Part shown: piece by piece, positions 1-8,715 of the stretch
Numbering within the stretch: position 1 is the first letter of the stretch
Layout of the letters: each line of letters opens with the position of its first letter
NCBI GenBank assembly: GCA_910575835.1
Contig: CAJTGB010000016.1
Coordinates: forward strand, 1 to 64,000
DNA from: Lachnospiraceae bacterium
Lineage (GTDB): Bacteria > Bacillota > Clostridia > Lachnospirales > Lachnospiraceae
DNA: 64,000 nucleotides
Reading direction: 5' to 3'
Notes under the pieces: model-generated
What the model was told of the DNA's origin: nothing
The model's input: only the letters and a program-made list of their open reading frames with translations
Database searches by the model: none
Program-made: the position numbers and the translations under genes

Positions 1-84
1 TATCTCTATTTTTTCCCTTTTCTAAACTTGAAGATATAGGGTTGACCTAAAGGTTTCGCCTTAAGGCGAGGGTTTTAACCCCAT
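1..84. mobile_element. Possible terminal end of an insertion sequence (IS200/IS605-like hairpins)
   Basis: Three short hairpins are packed next to the point where the permease gene at 47-685 loses its coding homology: ACCT-AA-AGGT at 45-54, the perfect 12-bp palindrome CGCCTTAAGGCG at 57-68, and GGGTT-TT-AACCC at 70-81. Subterminal hairpins without a visible target duplication are typical of IS200/IS605-type ends. No transposase is visible because the window stops here, so identity as a mobile element is inference. A simple terminator is less likely because there is no T-run beside the stems. Confidence 0.35.
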
Positions 85-685
85 TATACAGACAATAAAT
101 CACGCAGAGAACAGAAGCAAAGATACCTGTAGCTACTCCAAGACCTGCAGCCGCCATCGTATTGGTGCCAAGATACTGTGTCGGCAAAACATTTAAGATC
201 GACGGTGAACCCGGAAACATGGAAGAATTGTAAGCCAACGAAGTATAAATCACACCCGGAATCAACCAACGTGGAAGATTCTCCTGTTTAAATACACACA
301 AGAAAATCGGATATGCAATGAACATAAGCGCCCATCCATTAACACCTATGTAACCTAAAATCGCGACAGCGACCATACAGCCATAAATAGCTCCTCTTCC
401 GCCTACTTTCGAGTATATCATCTTTGCAAAATCTGCTGCTGCCCCAGAACCTTCCATCACAGACGCGAATACTGTTCCGGTAGCAAACAGCAAGAAATTA
501 TTCTTCAGGAACTCAGAAAAACCGGTAAAATATGTATCTGTTATCGTTTCCAAAATAGAGAGCCCACTGAATAGAGCCAGAATGATCACACAGATCAACG
601 TTCCGGCTACCGGATTAAATTTCCTGTAACAAATAATAATCAAAACTATAAGGGCTACTACAATCCCCACTAAACTCATATCCAT
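47..685 (-). pseudogene. N-terminal part of a GntP/citrate-type membrane permease, truncated
   Basis: The protein (212 residues from the ATG at 685) begins with a hydrophobic helix and has at least five further membrane segments, with small-residue-rich motifs such as GTVFASVMEGSGAAADF and NVLPTQYLGTNTMAAAG typical of GntP/CitM-like organic-acid symporters. Those proteins are normally 420-470 residues, so only the first half is here. The last eleven residues (GVKTLALRRNL) are hydrophilic and are encoded by the hairpin-rich sequence at 47-81, as expected after a foreign insertion. The ATG at 685 is preferred to upstream codons because AGGAGG lies about 6 bases before it. The stop of the upstream serine hydrolase is only 13 bases away, so the two were probably co-transcribed. 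Substrate is unknown. Confidence 0.7.
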
Positions 686-698
686 TTTTGTCCTCCTG

Positions 699-2126
699 CT
701 ATCTACAAGCCCCATTCAAAATAATCGGTTTACTGCCGCCCAGTTTCACGCTCGTTGTAAGTACGCCTTTCATATGATCCTCTCCAAAATGAATGACATA
801 CTGGTCGAATGCAGATGTATTCAAAAGATATTGTTTGATGATTAATGTATCTTCATTTTCGAAAGCATAAGAAAAACTATGAGAGTGATGCAATACATCA
901 TCAAACACCAATTCCTGATTTATCCAACGCTTGTATCCAGCTACGGCAGTTATCTCCTTATCAGATAATTCAAAAGCTATTTCCAACAGATCGGATGCTC
1001 TCCTGTCAAACCGCATTGCTTTTATCTGAGCTTCATTATCTTCTAATACATATCGCTTACCCAAAAACTGCTTTTCTTTTTCAGCTCTTTTACTTTCCCC
1101 CTGCGCATATGGCAGTTTGAGTTCTTCCAAATATTCTTTTAATTTTGCAAATGCTTCCGTATTCTCAGGTAACGGTTTCCTTTCTGTCGGGATGATCAGC
1201 TCCTCATTTGCAATCGCACTGATCTTCCTGTTCGGATTACCGGCAGCATCACTGGCTCCGGCAGTTACTATTACCGCAATCTTTTTCTGTGCATTCACGA
1301 TAATACATTGACCAAATGCACCAAATACACAAAAAGACTCCTCTGGCCCGATCCAAAATTGATAACCATATCCATAAGGATTATCCGCTTCAATCGGTGT
1401 CTGAATCTGTTTACTTCCCGCTTCCTCCAGATACTTTTTTGGCACAAGCTGCCTGCCATTATATTTTCCAAGATTAGCTAACAATATTCCGATTTTGGCC
1501 ATATCCGGTGTATTTAAATACAAGCCCCATCCGCCAACGGTATTACCTTCCGGACTAACCAACCAATCCACATCTTGAATCCCCATAGGTCCGAATACAT
1601 ATTCATTCAATACTTCTAATGTTGTCTTGCCCATTGTTTTTGTAACCAAACTAGATAATATATAACTCGCCCCTGTATCGTACTGGAAATAAGTGCCCGG
1701 ATCATGCGGCAGTTCAAATGTAAAATAATGACGAATCCAGGATTCCTCAATCCCACGGAAATAAGTACTCAATCTACAAGAACTGGCCGCCATTGTTAGA
1801 AGATTTCTGACAGTTAATTCTTCAATCCGTTTATCATATTTCTCCGGAAGATACTCTCCCAGATAATCTACAATCTTATCTTCCAGATGAAGCCGTCCCT
1901 GGTTGATTGCGATCCCAACTGCAAGGCTGTTCATACTCTTTGCAAAAGAATGCATCATCTGACGTGATTCTTCTGTATACGGTTCTTTATATTTCAGTAA
2001 AATCACATCATTATCGCATATCACGCCAATCGTATGCATGTCTTCAATGCTGGCATCCATGTCCTGAACCATTTTCAGAAGTCGTTGTGAAGAAATCCCA
2101 TATTCTTCTGGATTTTTTAATATCAT
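699..2126 (-). CDS. Serine hydrolase of the beta-lactamase/class C family
   Basis: A 475-residue protein of the class C beta-lactamase/D-aminopeptidase fold. The nucleophile motif SxxK is visible as S60-F-A-K63 (context MMHSFAKSMNSLAVG), followed by the usual block EDKIVDYLGEYLP and LTVRNLLTM. The second catalytic motif is in the YDTGASYILSSLV region, where YDT replaces the common Y-x-N. No signal peptide is seen, so it is probably cytoplasmic. The C-terminal 130 residues form an extra domain found in many Firmicute members. It is immediately upstream of a permease fragment and divergent from an RpiR regulator, suggesting uptake and hydrolysis of a peptide, ester or amino-sugar compound. The real substrate cannot be read from sequence. 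Confidence 0.8.
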   Translation of the reverse strand: MILKNPEEYGISSQRLLKMVQDMDASIEDMHTIGVICDNDVILLKYKEPYTEESRQMMHSFAKSMNSLAVGIAINQGRLHLEDKIVDYLGEYLPEKYDKRIEELTVRNLLTMAASSCRLSTYFRGIEESWIRHYFTFELPHDPGTYFQYDTGASYILSSLVTKTMGKTTLEVLNEYVFGPMGIQDVDWLVSPEGNTVGGWGLYLNTPDMAKIGILLANLGKYNGRQLVPKKYLEEAGSKQIQTPIEADNPYGYGYQFWIGPEESFCVFGAFGQCIIVNAQKKIAVIVTAGASDAAGNPNRKISAIANEELIIPTERKPLPENTEAFAKLKEYLEELKLPYAQGESKRAEKEKQFLGKRYVLEDNEAQIKAMRFDRRASDLLEIAFELSDKEITAVAGYKRWINQELVFDDVLHHSHSFSYAFENEDTLIIKQYLLNTSAFDQYVIHFGEDHMKGVLTTSVKLGGSKPIILNGACR

Positions 2127-2428
2127 TCCTTCTCTTCCTCTTCCTTATGTAATATTTGTTGTAATGCATTTAATTCTTTTTATAATCATTCATGAATAAT
2201 TTAATTCTATTAAACCATAGAATGTCATGTTTGTAAATTGGTATTTTTATCTAGTTTTTAACTCTAATTTTTATTTATTATTACCAAACACATAGTTTTA
2301 TATAGAAGTATAAAATTCTTCTTTACATTTCTTTTCATGAGCTTATATACCTCATAAAAGAATTTTTTGCTACTTTTCAAATAATATGCTACAATGTATG
2401 AAGGAAATAATACTGAAAGGGGATTTTT
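2127..2428. promoter_or_regulatory. AT-rich divergent intergenic region with promoter for the RpiR gene
   Basis: The 302-base gap separates the divergent serine hydrolase and RpiR genes. A forward promoter is visible: TTGCTA at 2367-2372, a 17-base spacer and TACAAT at 2390-2395, ending about 33 bases before the rpiR ATG. No -35/-10 pair for the minus-strand genes could be picked with confidence in the very AT-rich remainder, and I saw no clear palindromic operator. Confidence 0.55.
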
Positions 2429-3265
2429 ATGACTCTCGAACAAATGATCTATGACAAACTTCCAACTCTTTCTGCCGGGCAGAAAAAAGTCGCTGAATAT
2501 ATTCTGGGGAACAAAGATTCCTTCAGTTATGCGACCTTGGCTAAACTCAGCAAAGCGATCTCTGTGAGCGAAACAACAATCATCCGCTTATCTTATTCTC
2601 TGGGTTTTGACAGTTTTTCTGCTATGCAACAAAAACTACGCGAAGAAATCCTCCAAAATCCGCAGCGTGCCACGATTCAGGACGCTGCACAATCGACTGG
2701 CACTATAAGGAAAACTCTAAACGCAGAAGTAGCTTGTCTGACCAACTGGATTGCCACAGTTGATGAGACACTCATTTTGAATATTATTGATACCTTGATA
2801 AAGGCGGACCGAATACTGATTGCCGGGGCACGTTCTTCTTTCAATGCCGCCAACTGGTTTGGCAACCGACTGAATCTGCTTCTGGGAAATACTTATGTTA
2901 TCCATGAATTCTATGATTCACGGTTTGATCTGTTATCAAGCGCTACAGATCAAACTGTTTTAATCAGTATTGCCTTTGCCCGATACACCAAATGGACTTA
3001 TCAATACGCTTCCTCCATGAAAAAACATGGGGCAACCCTGATTTCTTTTACAGACGTGCCCTCTTCGCCTTTTGTCTCTATATCAGATTACTCTGTATTG
3101 GCCGCCCCCTTGAAAGACCAGATGGGATTCAGCTCCATGGTATGCCTGTACAGCTTATTTGATGCAATCATTGCGAAGATCCGGGATGAATGTCATGAAC
3201 ATATTGGCAAACGGTTAGAACTATTTGAATTGACTTATTCAGATTTTGATTTCTTCTACGAATAG
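2429..3265 (+). CDS. MurR/RpiR family transcriptional regulator
   Basis: A 278-residue protein with the two-domain RpiR layout. Residues 1-77 are an HTH_6 DNA-binding domain (LSAGQKKVAEYILGN, then the recognition segment SVSETTIIRLSYSLGFDSF). Residues 110-250 are a SIS sugar-phosphate-binding domain, with the conserved DRILIAGARSSFNAA and a LISIAFARYTKWT loop. RpiR proteins usually sense a sugar phosphate or amino-sugar phosphate and control adjacent catabolic genes. Here the divergent serine hydrolase and permease fragment are the obvious targets, so their substrate may be an amino sugar or muropeptide-like compound (inference). An AAAGGGGA ribosome site precedes the ATG. Confidence 0.9.
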   Translation: MTLEQMIYDKLPTLSAGQKKVAEYILGNKDSFSYATLAKLSKAISVSETTIIRLSYSLGFDSFSAMQQKLREEILQNPQRATIQDAAQSTGTIRKTLNAEVACLTNWIATVDETLILNIIDTLIKADRILIAGARSSFNAANWFGNRLNLLLGNTYVIHEFYDSRFDLLSSATDQTVLISIAFARYTKWTYQYASSMKKHGATLISFTDVPSSPFVSISDYSVLAAPLKDQMGFSSMVCLYSLFDAIIAKIRDECHEHIGKRLELFELTYSDFDFFYE

Positions 3266-3342
3266 ATTTTCAATGTTTACACCCAGGCAAAAAATGTCTA
3301 TAATGAAGATATCATTACAGGATATAACTTAGGAGGTAACGC

Positions 3343-4971
3343 ATGGGAAAACGATTCAATGTGGATGGACTCTGCTATCCGGATGAACATTATATGGTAA
3401 ATATCGATAACCGTCTGGAACAGATTCAGACATTAATTGATGACGGGAAGTATTTCGTTATGAACCGGGCAAGGCAATATGGCAAGACGACCACCCTTCA
3501 TATGCTGGCGCAAAGGTTCTCTTCTGTATATCAGATCTTTTCCATCAGCTTTGAAGGGCTGGGGAGTTCCTCATACAAGGACGAATGGTCGTTCTGCCGC
3601 AAAGTATACGGACTGCTCTATGATGTGATCTATTACGGGGAAACCAGTGAAGTTTCAGATGTGATTCAAACAGAATGTTATCGCATGAGCCTTAATGATG
3701 CAAGACCGGATCTTCGCACTCTTTCCAACTTCTTCTCATTGATCTGCAAAGAATCCGAAAAACCTGTCATTTTCATTATTGATGAGGTTGACCAGGCCTC
3801 AAATCAGGAGGTTTTTCTAGATTTTCTTGGAATGCTGCGGGATAAGTATATGAAACGAAGAAGTCGGCCAACCTTCCGTTCCGTGATTCTTGCAGGTGTA
3901 TATGATATCAAGAATTTGAAACTAAAGATAAAAAAAGGTAAAGAATCTATATACAATAGTCCGTGGAACATTGCTGCAAAATTTACAGTAGATATGAATT
4001 TTTCTCCAAAGGATATCGCCGGGATGCTGACTGAATATAAGGATGACAGGAACGCGATCATGGATATAGACGCTATTGCACAGTTAATCTACGATTATAC
4101 AGGAGGATATCCTTTTCTGGTATCCCGTATTTGTCAATTAGCTGAGGAAGCTACTGTAGAGTCATCTGGGCAATCTGTATCTTCTGCCACGCGCTTAAAT
4201 GAAGCACCCGACAACAGATATTACAAATGGACGAACGATACTATCTTGGATGCAGTAAAACAACTCCTGAACGAACAGAATACTCTGTTTGACGATATGG
4301 GGAAGAAACTCTCTGATTCAAGAGAACTGGATAACATCATTCGCCTGATCCTGTTCAACGGGAAAAAGATTCCGTACAGCCCGGATGAGCATGCAATAAA
4401 TCTGGGAACGATGTTTGGTTATTTGAAAAACGAAGACGGGCTTGTTGCAGTGTCCAATCGTATCTTTGAAACACGGTTATACAACCGCTATCTCTCAGAG
4501 GATATAGCAGAAAATAAGCTGGCAGATACCGCAAGTTTTGACAGGAATCAATTTACATCCGGCGGTATTTTGAACATGGATCTGGTAATGAAGAAATTCA
4601 TGATTCATTTTACAGAGATTTATGGAGACAGTGATGTATCTTTTCTGGAGGAACATGGACGGCGCATTTTTTTGACATATTTAAAACCAATTATTAATGG
4701 CGTGGGAAATTACTATATTGAGGCCCGCACCAGAGATCTGCGCCGGACAGATGTAGTGATCGACTACCTTGGACAACAACAGGTGGTTGAAATGAAGATC
4801 TGGCATGGAGAAGAGTATAATCGGCGCGGAGAATTGCAACTGGTAAGATATCTGGATGACTATGCCTTGGATAAAGGTTATCTCTTAAGCTTCAACTTTA
4901 ACAAAAATAAAAAGACAGGGATGAAAGAGATTCATTGTAATGGTAAAACAATCCTAGAAGTTGTAGTATAA
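3343..4971 (+). CDS. AAA-ATPase-like protein with C-terminal PD-(D/E)XK-type domain
   Basis: A 542-residue protein of a family that is abundant in gut anaerobes and has no settled function. The N-terminus holds a non-standard P-loop (RARQYGKTT, about residues 43-51) and a Walker B run PVIFIIDEVDQA near residue 146. The C-terminal 100 residues end with a nuclease-like core: D of VVIDYLG, then E-x-K in VVEMKIWHGEEY and a downstream QL..Y helix, as in restriction-like PDDEXK folds. Known family members (AAA-ATPase-like plus PDDEXK_9) often occur as recently amplified orphan genes. An AGGAGG lies 7 bases before the ATG. Only about 77 bases separate it from rpiR, but no functional link is evident. 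Whether it nicks DNA is unknown. Confidence 0.8.
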   Translation: MGKRFNVDGLCYPDEHYMVNIDNRLEQIQTLIDDGKYFVMNRARQYGKTTTLHMLAQRFSSVYQIFSISFEGLGSSSYKDEWSFCRKVYGLLYDVIYYGETSEVSDVIQTECYRMSLNDARPDLRTLSNFFSLICKESEKPVIFIIDEVDQASNQEVFLDFLGMLRDKYMKRRSRPTFRSVILAGVYDIKNLKLKIKKGKESIYNSPWNIAAKFTVDMNFSPKDIAGMLTEYKDDRNAIMDIDAIAQLIYDYTGGYPFLVSRICQLAEEATVESSGQSVSSATRLNEAPDNRYYKWTNDTILDAVKQLLNEQNTLFDDMGKKLSDSRELDNIIRLILFNGKKIPYSPDEHAINLGTMFGYLKNEDGLVAVSNRIFETRLYNRYLSEDIAENKLADTASFDRNQFTSGGILNMDLVMKKFMIHFTEIYGDSDVSFLEEHGRRIFLTYLKPIINGVGNYYIEARTRDLRRTDVVIDYLGQQQVVEMKIWHGEEYNRRGELQLVRYLDDYALDKGYLLSFNFNKNKKTGMKEIHCNGKTILEVVV

Positions 4972-4999
4972 GAGTGTGAAAATACCCGTATTTTTCATT

Positions 5000-5036
5000 G
5001 GGATGCAGATAAACTGTCTGCATCCCAGTTTTTTCT
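5000..5036. terminator. Rho-independent terminator between convergent genes
   Basis: GGGATGCAGA and TCTGCATCCC form a perfect 10-bp stem with a 7-base loop, followed by a T-run (AGTTTTTTC). It lies 28 bases after the stop of the AAA-like gene and before the convergent end of leuS. Confidence 0.9.
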
Positions 5037-5073
5037 TATACATTTGAACAACGTTCCAACCATACAGGTAGAA

Positions 5074-7503
5074 TTATTTCTGCACAATATTAATGATCTT
5101 CTTCGGAACATAGATCTCTTTCACGATATTCCCCGTCAGCTTATCTGCAATTGCCGCCTTCCCGGCCGCGATCGCATCTTCCTTGGAGATATCCGCCGCC
5201 ACAGAGATCACGGCCCTTGTCTTGCCGTTGATCTGTACCGGAACCTCGATCTCATCATCCTTCATCATCTCTTCGTCATAGGTCGGCCATCCGGCGGCAA
5301 ACACACTGCCCTCATGCCCTAACTGCTCCCAGATCTCCTCTGCGATATGCGGAGCAAACGGAGACAGCAGCACTGCCATCGTAGACAATGTCTCCTTATC
5401 AACGCCGCCTTCCTTCTTCGCGATCTCAATCAGGTTATTGTTATGCTCCATGAACCCGGAGATCGCCGTATTCAGGCTGAAACTCTCCAGACGCTTCGTG
5501 ATATCGCATACCAGACGGTGACGCTCCTTGATCATAGCCTTAGACGCCTTGATATCCGCATCCTTACTGTCCATCACAAGATTCCATACACGCTTCAGGA
5601 AACGATTCACGCCGTCGATCCCGCGGTCATCCCACTCGGCATCCAGCTCCGGCGGTCCCACGAACAGCTCGTACATCCTAAGAGAGTCACAGCCGTAATC
5701 CCTTACCAGATCATCCGGAGATACCACATTCCCCTTAGACTTGCTCATCTTGATCCCGTTCTTGCCGGTGATCATCCCCTGGTTAAAAAGCTTCTGGAAC
5801 GGCTCGTCGAAATCAACCGCGCCGATATCGCACAGGAACTTCGTATAGAAACGGGAGTACAGAAGATGAAGCACCGCATGTTCTACGCCGCCGATATACA
5901 TATCTACCGGAAGCATTGCGTCTGCCTTCTCCCTGGATACCAGTTCCTTGTCGTTATGATTGTCCACATAGCGCAGGAAATACCAGGAGGAACCTGCCCA
6001 CTGAGGCATGGTATTCGTCTCGCGCTTGGCAGGCTTGCCGCACACCGGACACTTACAATTGACCCACTCCTCAATTCCGGCAAGCGGAGACTCCCCTGTT
6101 CCTGTCGGCTCATAGGACTCTACCTCCGGCAGACGAAGCGGCAGCTCTTCTTCCGGCACCGGAACATTACCGCAGTCAGGGCAGTGCACGATCGGAATCG
6201 GCTCGCCCCAGTAACGCTGACGGGAGAATACCCAGTCACGCAGCTTATAATTCACGGTTGCCCGGCCGATTCCCCTCTCTTCTATTATATGAGGCGCCTC
6301 CTTCTTAAGGTCCGCCGACTCCATACCGTTCCACTCGCCGGAATTGATCATGGTTCCGCTTGCCTCCGTATAAGCTTCTGTCATATTCTCGATCTCTTTG
6401 CCGTCCTTTGCGATGACCTGAACGATCGGAATGCCGAACTTGGTCGCGAATTCAAAGTCACGGTCGTCATGGGCCGGAACACACATGATCGCACCCGTAC
6501 CGTAATCCGCCAGTACATAGTCTGACAACCAGATCGGCGTCTTCTCCCCATTCAGCGGATTGACAGCGTAGCTTCCGGTGAATACGCCCGTCTTCTCCTT
6601 ATCCTGCATACGGTCCACATTAGACTTCATGGAAGCTTCGAAGATATATTTCTCCACGGCTTCTCTGGTCCCATCTGTCGCCAGGCTCTTCGCCAGCTCG
6701 TGCTCCGGCGCCAGAACCATGAATGTAGCGCCGTACAGAGTATCCGGTCTGGTAGTGTAGACCGTGATCTTCTCTTCCCGTCCGTCTATCGGGAACTCTA
6801 CTTCTGCACCGTAAGATTTGCCGATCCAGTCAGACTGCATCTTCTTAACTTTCTCCGGCCAGTCAAGCTTATCCAAATCATTCAGCAGACGCTCCGCATA
6901 TGCAGTGATCTTAAGCATCCACTGACGCAGATTCTTCTTCGTCACTTCCGCGCCGCAGCGTTCGCATTTGCCGTTGACTACCTCTTCATTGGCAAGGCCT
7001 GTCTTACAGGACGGGCACCAGTTGATCGGAAATTCCTTCTCATAGGCAAGCCCCTCCTTGAACATCTTCACGAAGATCCACTGAGTCCATTTATAGAATT
7101 CAGGATCCGTTGTATTCACTTCCCGGTCCCAGTCATAGAGGGCCGCGATCTCATTGATCTGCTTCTTGATATTCTTCACATTCTCAGCGGTAGATATCGC
7201 CGGATGAACACCCATCTTGATGGCGTAGTTCTCAGCCGGAAGACCGAACGCATCCCATCCCATCGGGTGTATGATATAATATCCCTGCTGCAGCTTATAC
7301 CTGCTCCACACGTCGGAGATCACATAACCTCTCCAGTGTCCTACGTGCAGACCATTTCCTGACGGATATGGGAACATATCCAGACAATAATACTTCTGAC
7401 GCGCATTGCCGTCTGCGTCTGCCTTAACATTCACCGGGTTCTTCTCCCAGTTCTCACGCCATTTCTTCTCAATTGCCTTATGATTATAAGGTATCTTAGA
7501 CAT
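5074..7503 (-). CDS. leuS: Leucyl-tRNA synthetase
   Basis: An 809-residue class Ia synthetase that charges tRNA-Leu, of normal bacterial length. The signature HIGH region appears as PSGNGLHVGHWRGY near residue 47-60 and the second signature as GIKMSKSKGN near residue 577-586. The editing domain (TTRPDTLYGATFMVLAPEH, GTGAIMCVPAHDDRDFEFA) and a zinc-type CPxCG pair (CPDCGNVPVP and CPVCGKPA) are present. The C-terminus has the tRNA-binding KPxxQINGK-like end (VPVQINGKTRAVISV). It is monocistronic and controlled by the T-box leader upstream. Confidence 0.98.
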   Translation of the reverse strand: MSKIPYNHKAIEKKWRENWEKNPVNVKADADGNARQKYYCLDMFPYPSGNGLHVGHWRGYVISDVWSRYKLQQGYYIIHPMGWDAFGLPAENYAIKMGVHPAISTAENVKNIKKQINEIAALYDWDREVNTTDPEFYKWTQWIFVKMFKEGLAYEKEFPINWCPSCKTGLANEEVVNGKCERCGAEVTKKNLRQWMLKITAYAERLLNDLDKLDWPEKVKKMQSDWIGKSYGAEVEFPIDGREEKITVYTTRPDTLYGATFMVLAPEHELAKSLATDGTREAVEKYIFEASMKSNVDRMQDKEKTGVFTGSYAVNPLNGEKTPIWLSDYVLADYGTGAIMCVPAHDDRDFEFATKFGIPIVQVIAKDGKEIENMTEAYTEASGTMINSGEWNGMESADLKKEAPHIIEERGIGRATVNYKLRDWVFSRQRYWGEPIPIVHCPDCGNVPVPEEELPLRLPEVESYEPTGTGESPLAGIEEWVNCKCPVCGKPAKRETNTMPQWAGSSWYFLRYVDNHNDKELVSREKADAMLPVDMYIGGVEHAVLHLLYSRFYTKFLCDIGAVDFDEPFQKLFNQGMITGKNGIKMSKSKGNVVSPDDLVRDYGCDSLRMYELFVGPPELDAEWDDRGIDGVNRFLKRVWNLVMDSKDADIKASKAMIKERHRLVCDITKRLESFSLNTAISGFMEHNNNLIEIAKKEGGVDKETLSTMAVLLSPFAPHIAEEIWEQLGHEGSVFAAGWPTYDEEMMKDDEIEVPVQINGKTRAVISVAADISKEDAIAAGKAAIADKLTGNIVKEIYVPKKIINIVQK

Positions 7504-7916
7504 AATTTGATTCCTCTCTTTCCCGGAGCCGGTCCGACCACGCTCCGCAGCTTCTCTTCACTATCAATCCGGCACCCAAAAAGCCTTCCCATCTCCAAAG
7601 AGACGAAAAGGCTTATATTCCGTGGTACCACTCTTCTTCATCTGCCATCAGCCAGGCCCCGCCATATCATCGACCCTTACAGTCTCCCACGATACACATA
7701 CCGCTGGCTCTTATACAGATGCACTCATCAACTTCTATAACGGGAATACCCGCTTCTGCCTACCAGAATGCGCCGCGTACTGCCAAACGCACCTTCCTTC
7801 AGCAGAAGAACTCTGAGGCGAGTTGGGAGATTACGCTTCCTGCCTTGCACCAACCGGCAGTTCTCTGCAAACGATAGTCTCTTAATACTCCTCTTCATCG
7901 TCTCTTCTATATTTCC
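7504..7916 (-). promoter_or_regulatory. T-box leader RNA of leuS, specifier CTC (Leu)
   Basis: Read on the minus strand, the leader shows the T-box landmarks. Stem I contains an AGAGAACTGCCGG... element and a specifier loop AACTCGCCTCAGAG; the specifier codon CTC (leucine) is at 7820-7822. The T-box sequence AGTGGTACCACGG lies at 7619-7632. A terminator follows: AGCCTTTTCGTCTC/GAGATGGGAAGGCT then T5, at 7577-7613. Established T-box logic: uncharged tRNA-Leu pairs with the specifier and the NCCA-binding bulge, stabilising the antiterminator so that leuS is transcribed. Confidence 0.93.
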
Positions 7917-7922
7917 TCATTC

Positions 7923-7951
7923 ATTATATGAAGAATGTTAAAATAAGTCAA
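7923..7951 (-). promoter_or_regulatory. Sigma-A promoter of the leuS T-box transcript
   Basis: On the minus strand TTGACT (7946-7951), a 17-base spacer and a perfect TATAAT (7923-7928). Start of transcription is expected near 7916, giving a leader of about 410 bases, ample for a T-box. Confidence 0.8.
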
Positions 7952-7985
7952 GTAGTATTTTCCTTTACAAAAGTCATAATTTTGG

Positions 7986-8014
7986 TTGTTCCTCTCCTCT
8001 CTTTAGTGTATAAT
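7986..8014 (+). promoter_or_regulatory. Promoter of the P-loop protein gene
   Basis: TTGTTC (7986-7991), a 17-base spacer and a perfect TATAAT (8009-8014), about 60 bases before the ATG at 8077. Confidence 0.65.
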
Positions 8015-8076
8015 GGTTATAAGCAGAACATACTGATGATTTCAGTAAATTATGATACATAAAGGAGAGGTTTACG

Positions 8077-8496
8077 ATGGTAAATTTATTGACTGGCCCT
8101 AAAGGCAGCGGCAAGACACAGCAGATGATTGAGTTGGCTAACAAGAAAGTAAAAGATTGCAACGGTAATGTAGTATTTATCAAGAAGACCCACAGAGATA
8201 CCGCAAGCGTCGCATTCGACATCCGCACTATTTGTATGGATGATTTTACCTCTATTACGAATACTGATGAATACATTGGTTTCTTATACGGTATGTACAG
8301 CTCTAACCACGATGTTGAATGCATCTTTATTGACGGTATTCTCAAGCATGCTGATATTTCCATGAGCAATGTGCCTGAATTTGTTGAAAGACTTAAGAAG
8401 ATTTCTGCAGAATGCGGTATAGAATTCTTTGTAAGCCTCAGCGCTGATAAGAAGGATGTTGCCTTAGTCAGTGAAGAGGGCTGTAATTATCTGTAA
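8077..8496 (+). CDS. Small P-loop NTPase of unknown function
   Basis: A 139-residue protein starting with a classical Walker A motif (LLTGPKGSGKTQQM, lysine at residue 13) and a possible Walker B strand CIFIDGIL near residue 92. It lacks membrane segments and has no additional domain, so it is a minimal P-loop fold. AAGGAGAGG precedes the ATG. It is a single-gene unit with its own promoter and downstream hairpin. Similar short P-loop proteins occur in Lachnospiraceae, but I do not know a function. The presence of the full GxxGxGKT pattern suggests it binds nucleotide; kinase or ATPase activity is unproven. Confidence 0.75.
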   Translation: MVNLLTGPKGSGKTQQMIELANKKVKDCNGNVVFIKKTHRDTASVAFDIRTICMDDFTSITNTDEYIGFLYGMYSSNHDVECIFIDGILKHADISMSNVPEFVERLKKISAECGIEFFVSLSADKKDVALVSEEGCNYL

Positions 8497-8567
8497 TTTT
8501 ATCTGCGGTCAGCTCTCCATTCGTTTATTTTCTGTCTGGATGGAGAACTGGAATGAATCTTTAAAAG

Positions 8568-8604
8568 TATCAGGCAGTCCTCACGGGCTGCCTTTTTCGT
8601 TTCC
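8568..8604 (+). terminator. Rho-independent terminator after the P-loop gene
   Basis: AGGCAG...CTGCCT stem (CAGGCAGTCCTCACGGGCTGCC) followed by TTTTTCGTTT. An additional weaker inverted repeat (GCTCTCCAT / ATGGAGAAC) lies just upstream at 8510-8549. Confidence 0.8.
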
Positions 8605-8715
8605 TAATAATCATAAGGCAATTGAATATATTTACAGATGAATATATTCACAGACCCCAAATGCCCAGACAGAGATCAGTTACTCTGAACTCTTACAAAG
8701 AAGGACCCTAAGATA

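Noticed and set aside
5347-6525. Long forward frame of 392 codons
   Set aside because: It is the antisense shadow of leuS; it has no ribosome site, and the arginine/histidine-rich translation is typical of reverse-strand reading of a conserved gene.
8510-8549. Second terminator after the P-loop gene
   Set aside because: The inverted repeat is short and has no T-run; the hairpin at 8568-8604 is the better terminator.
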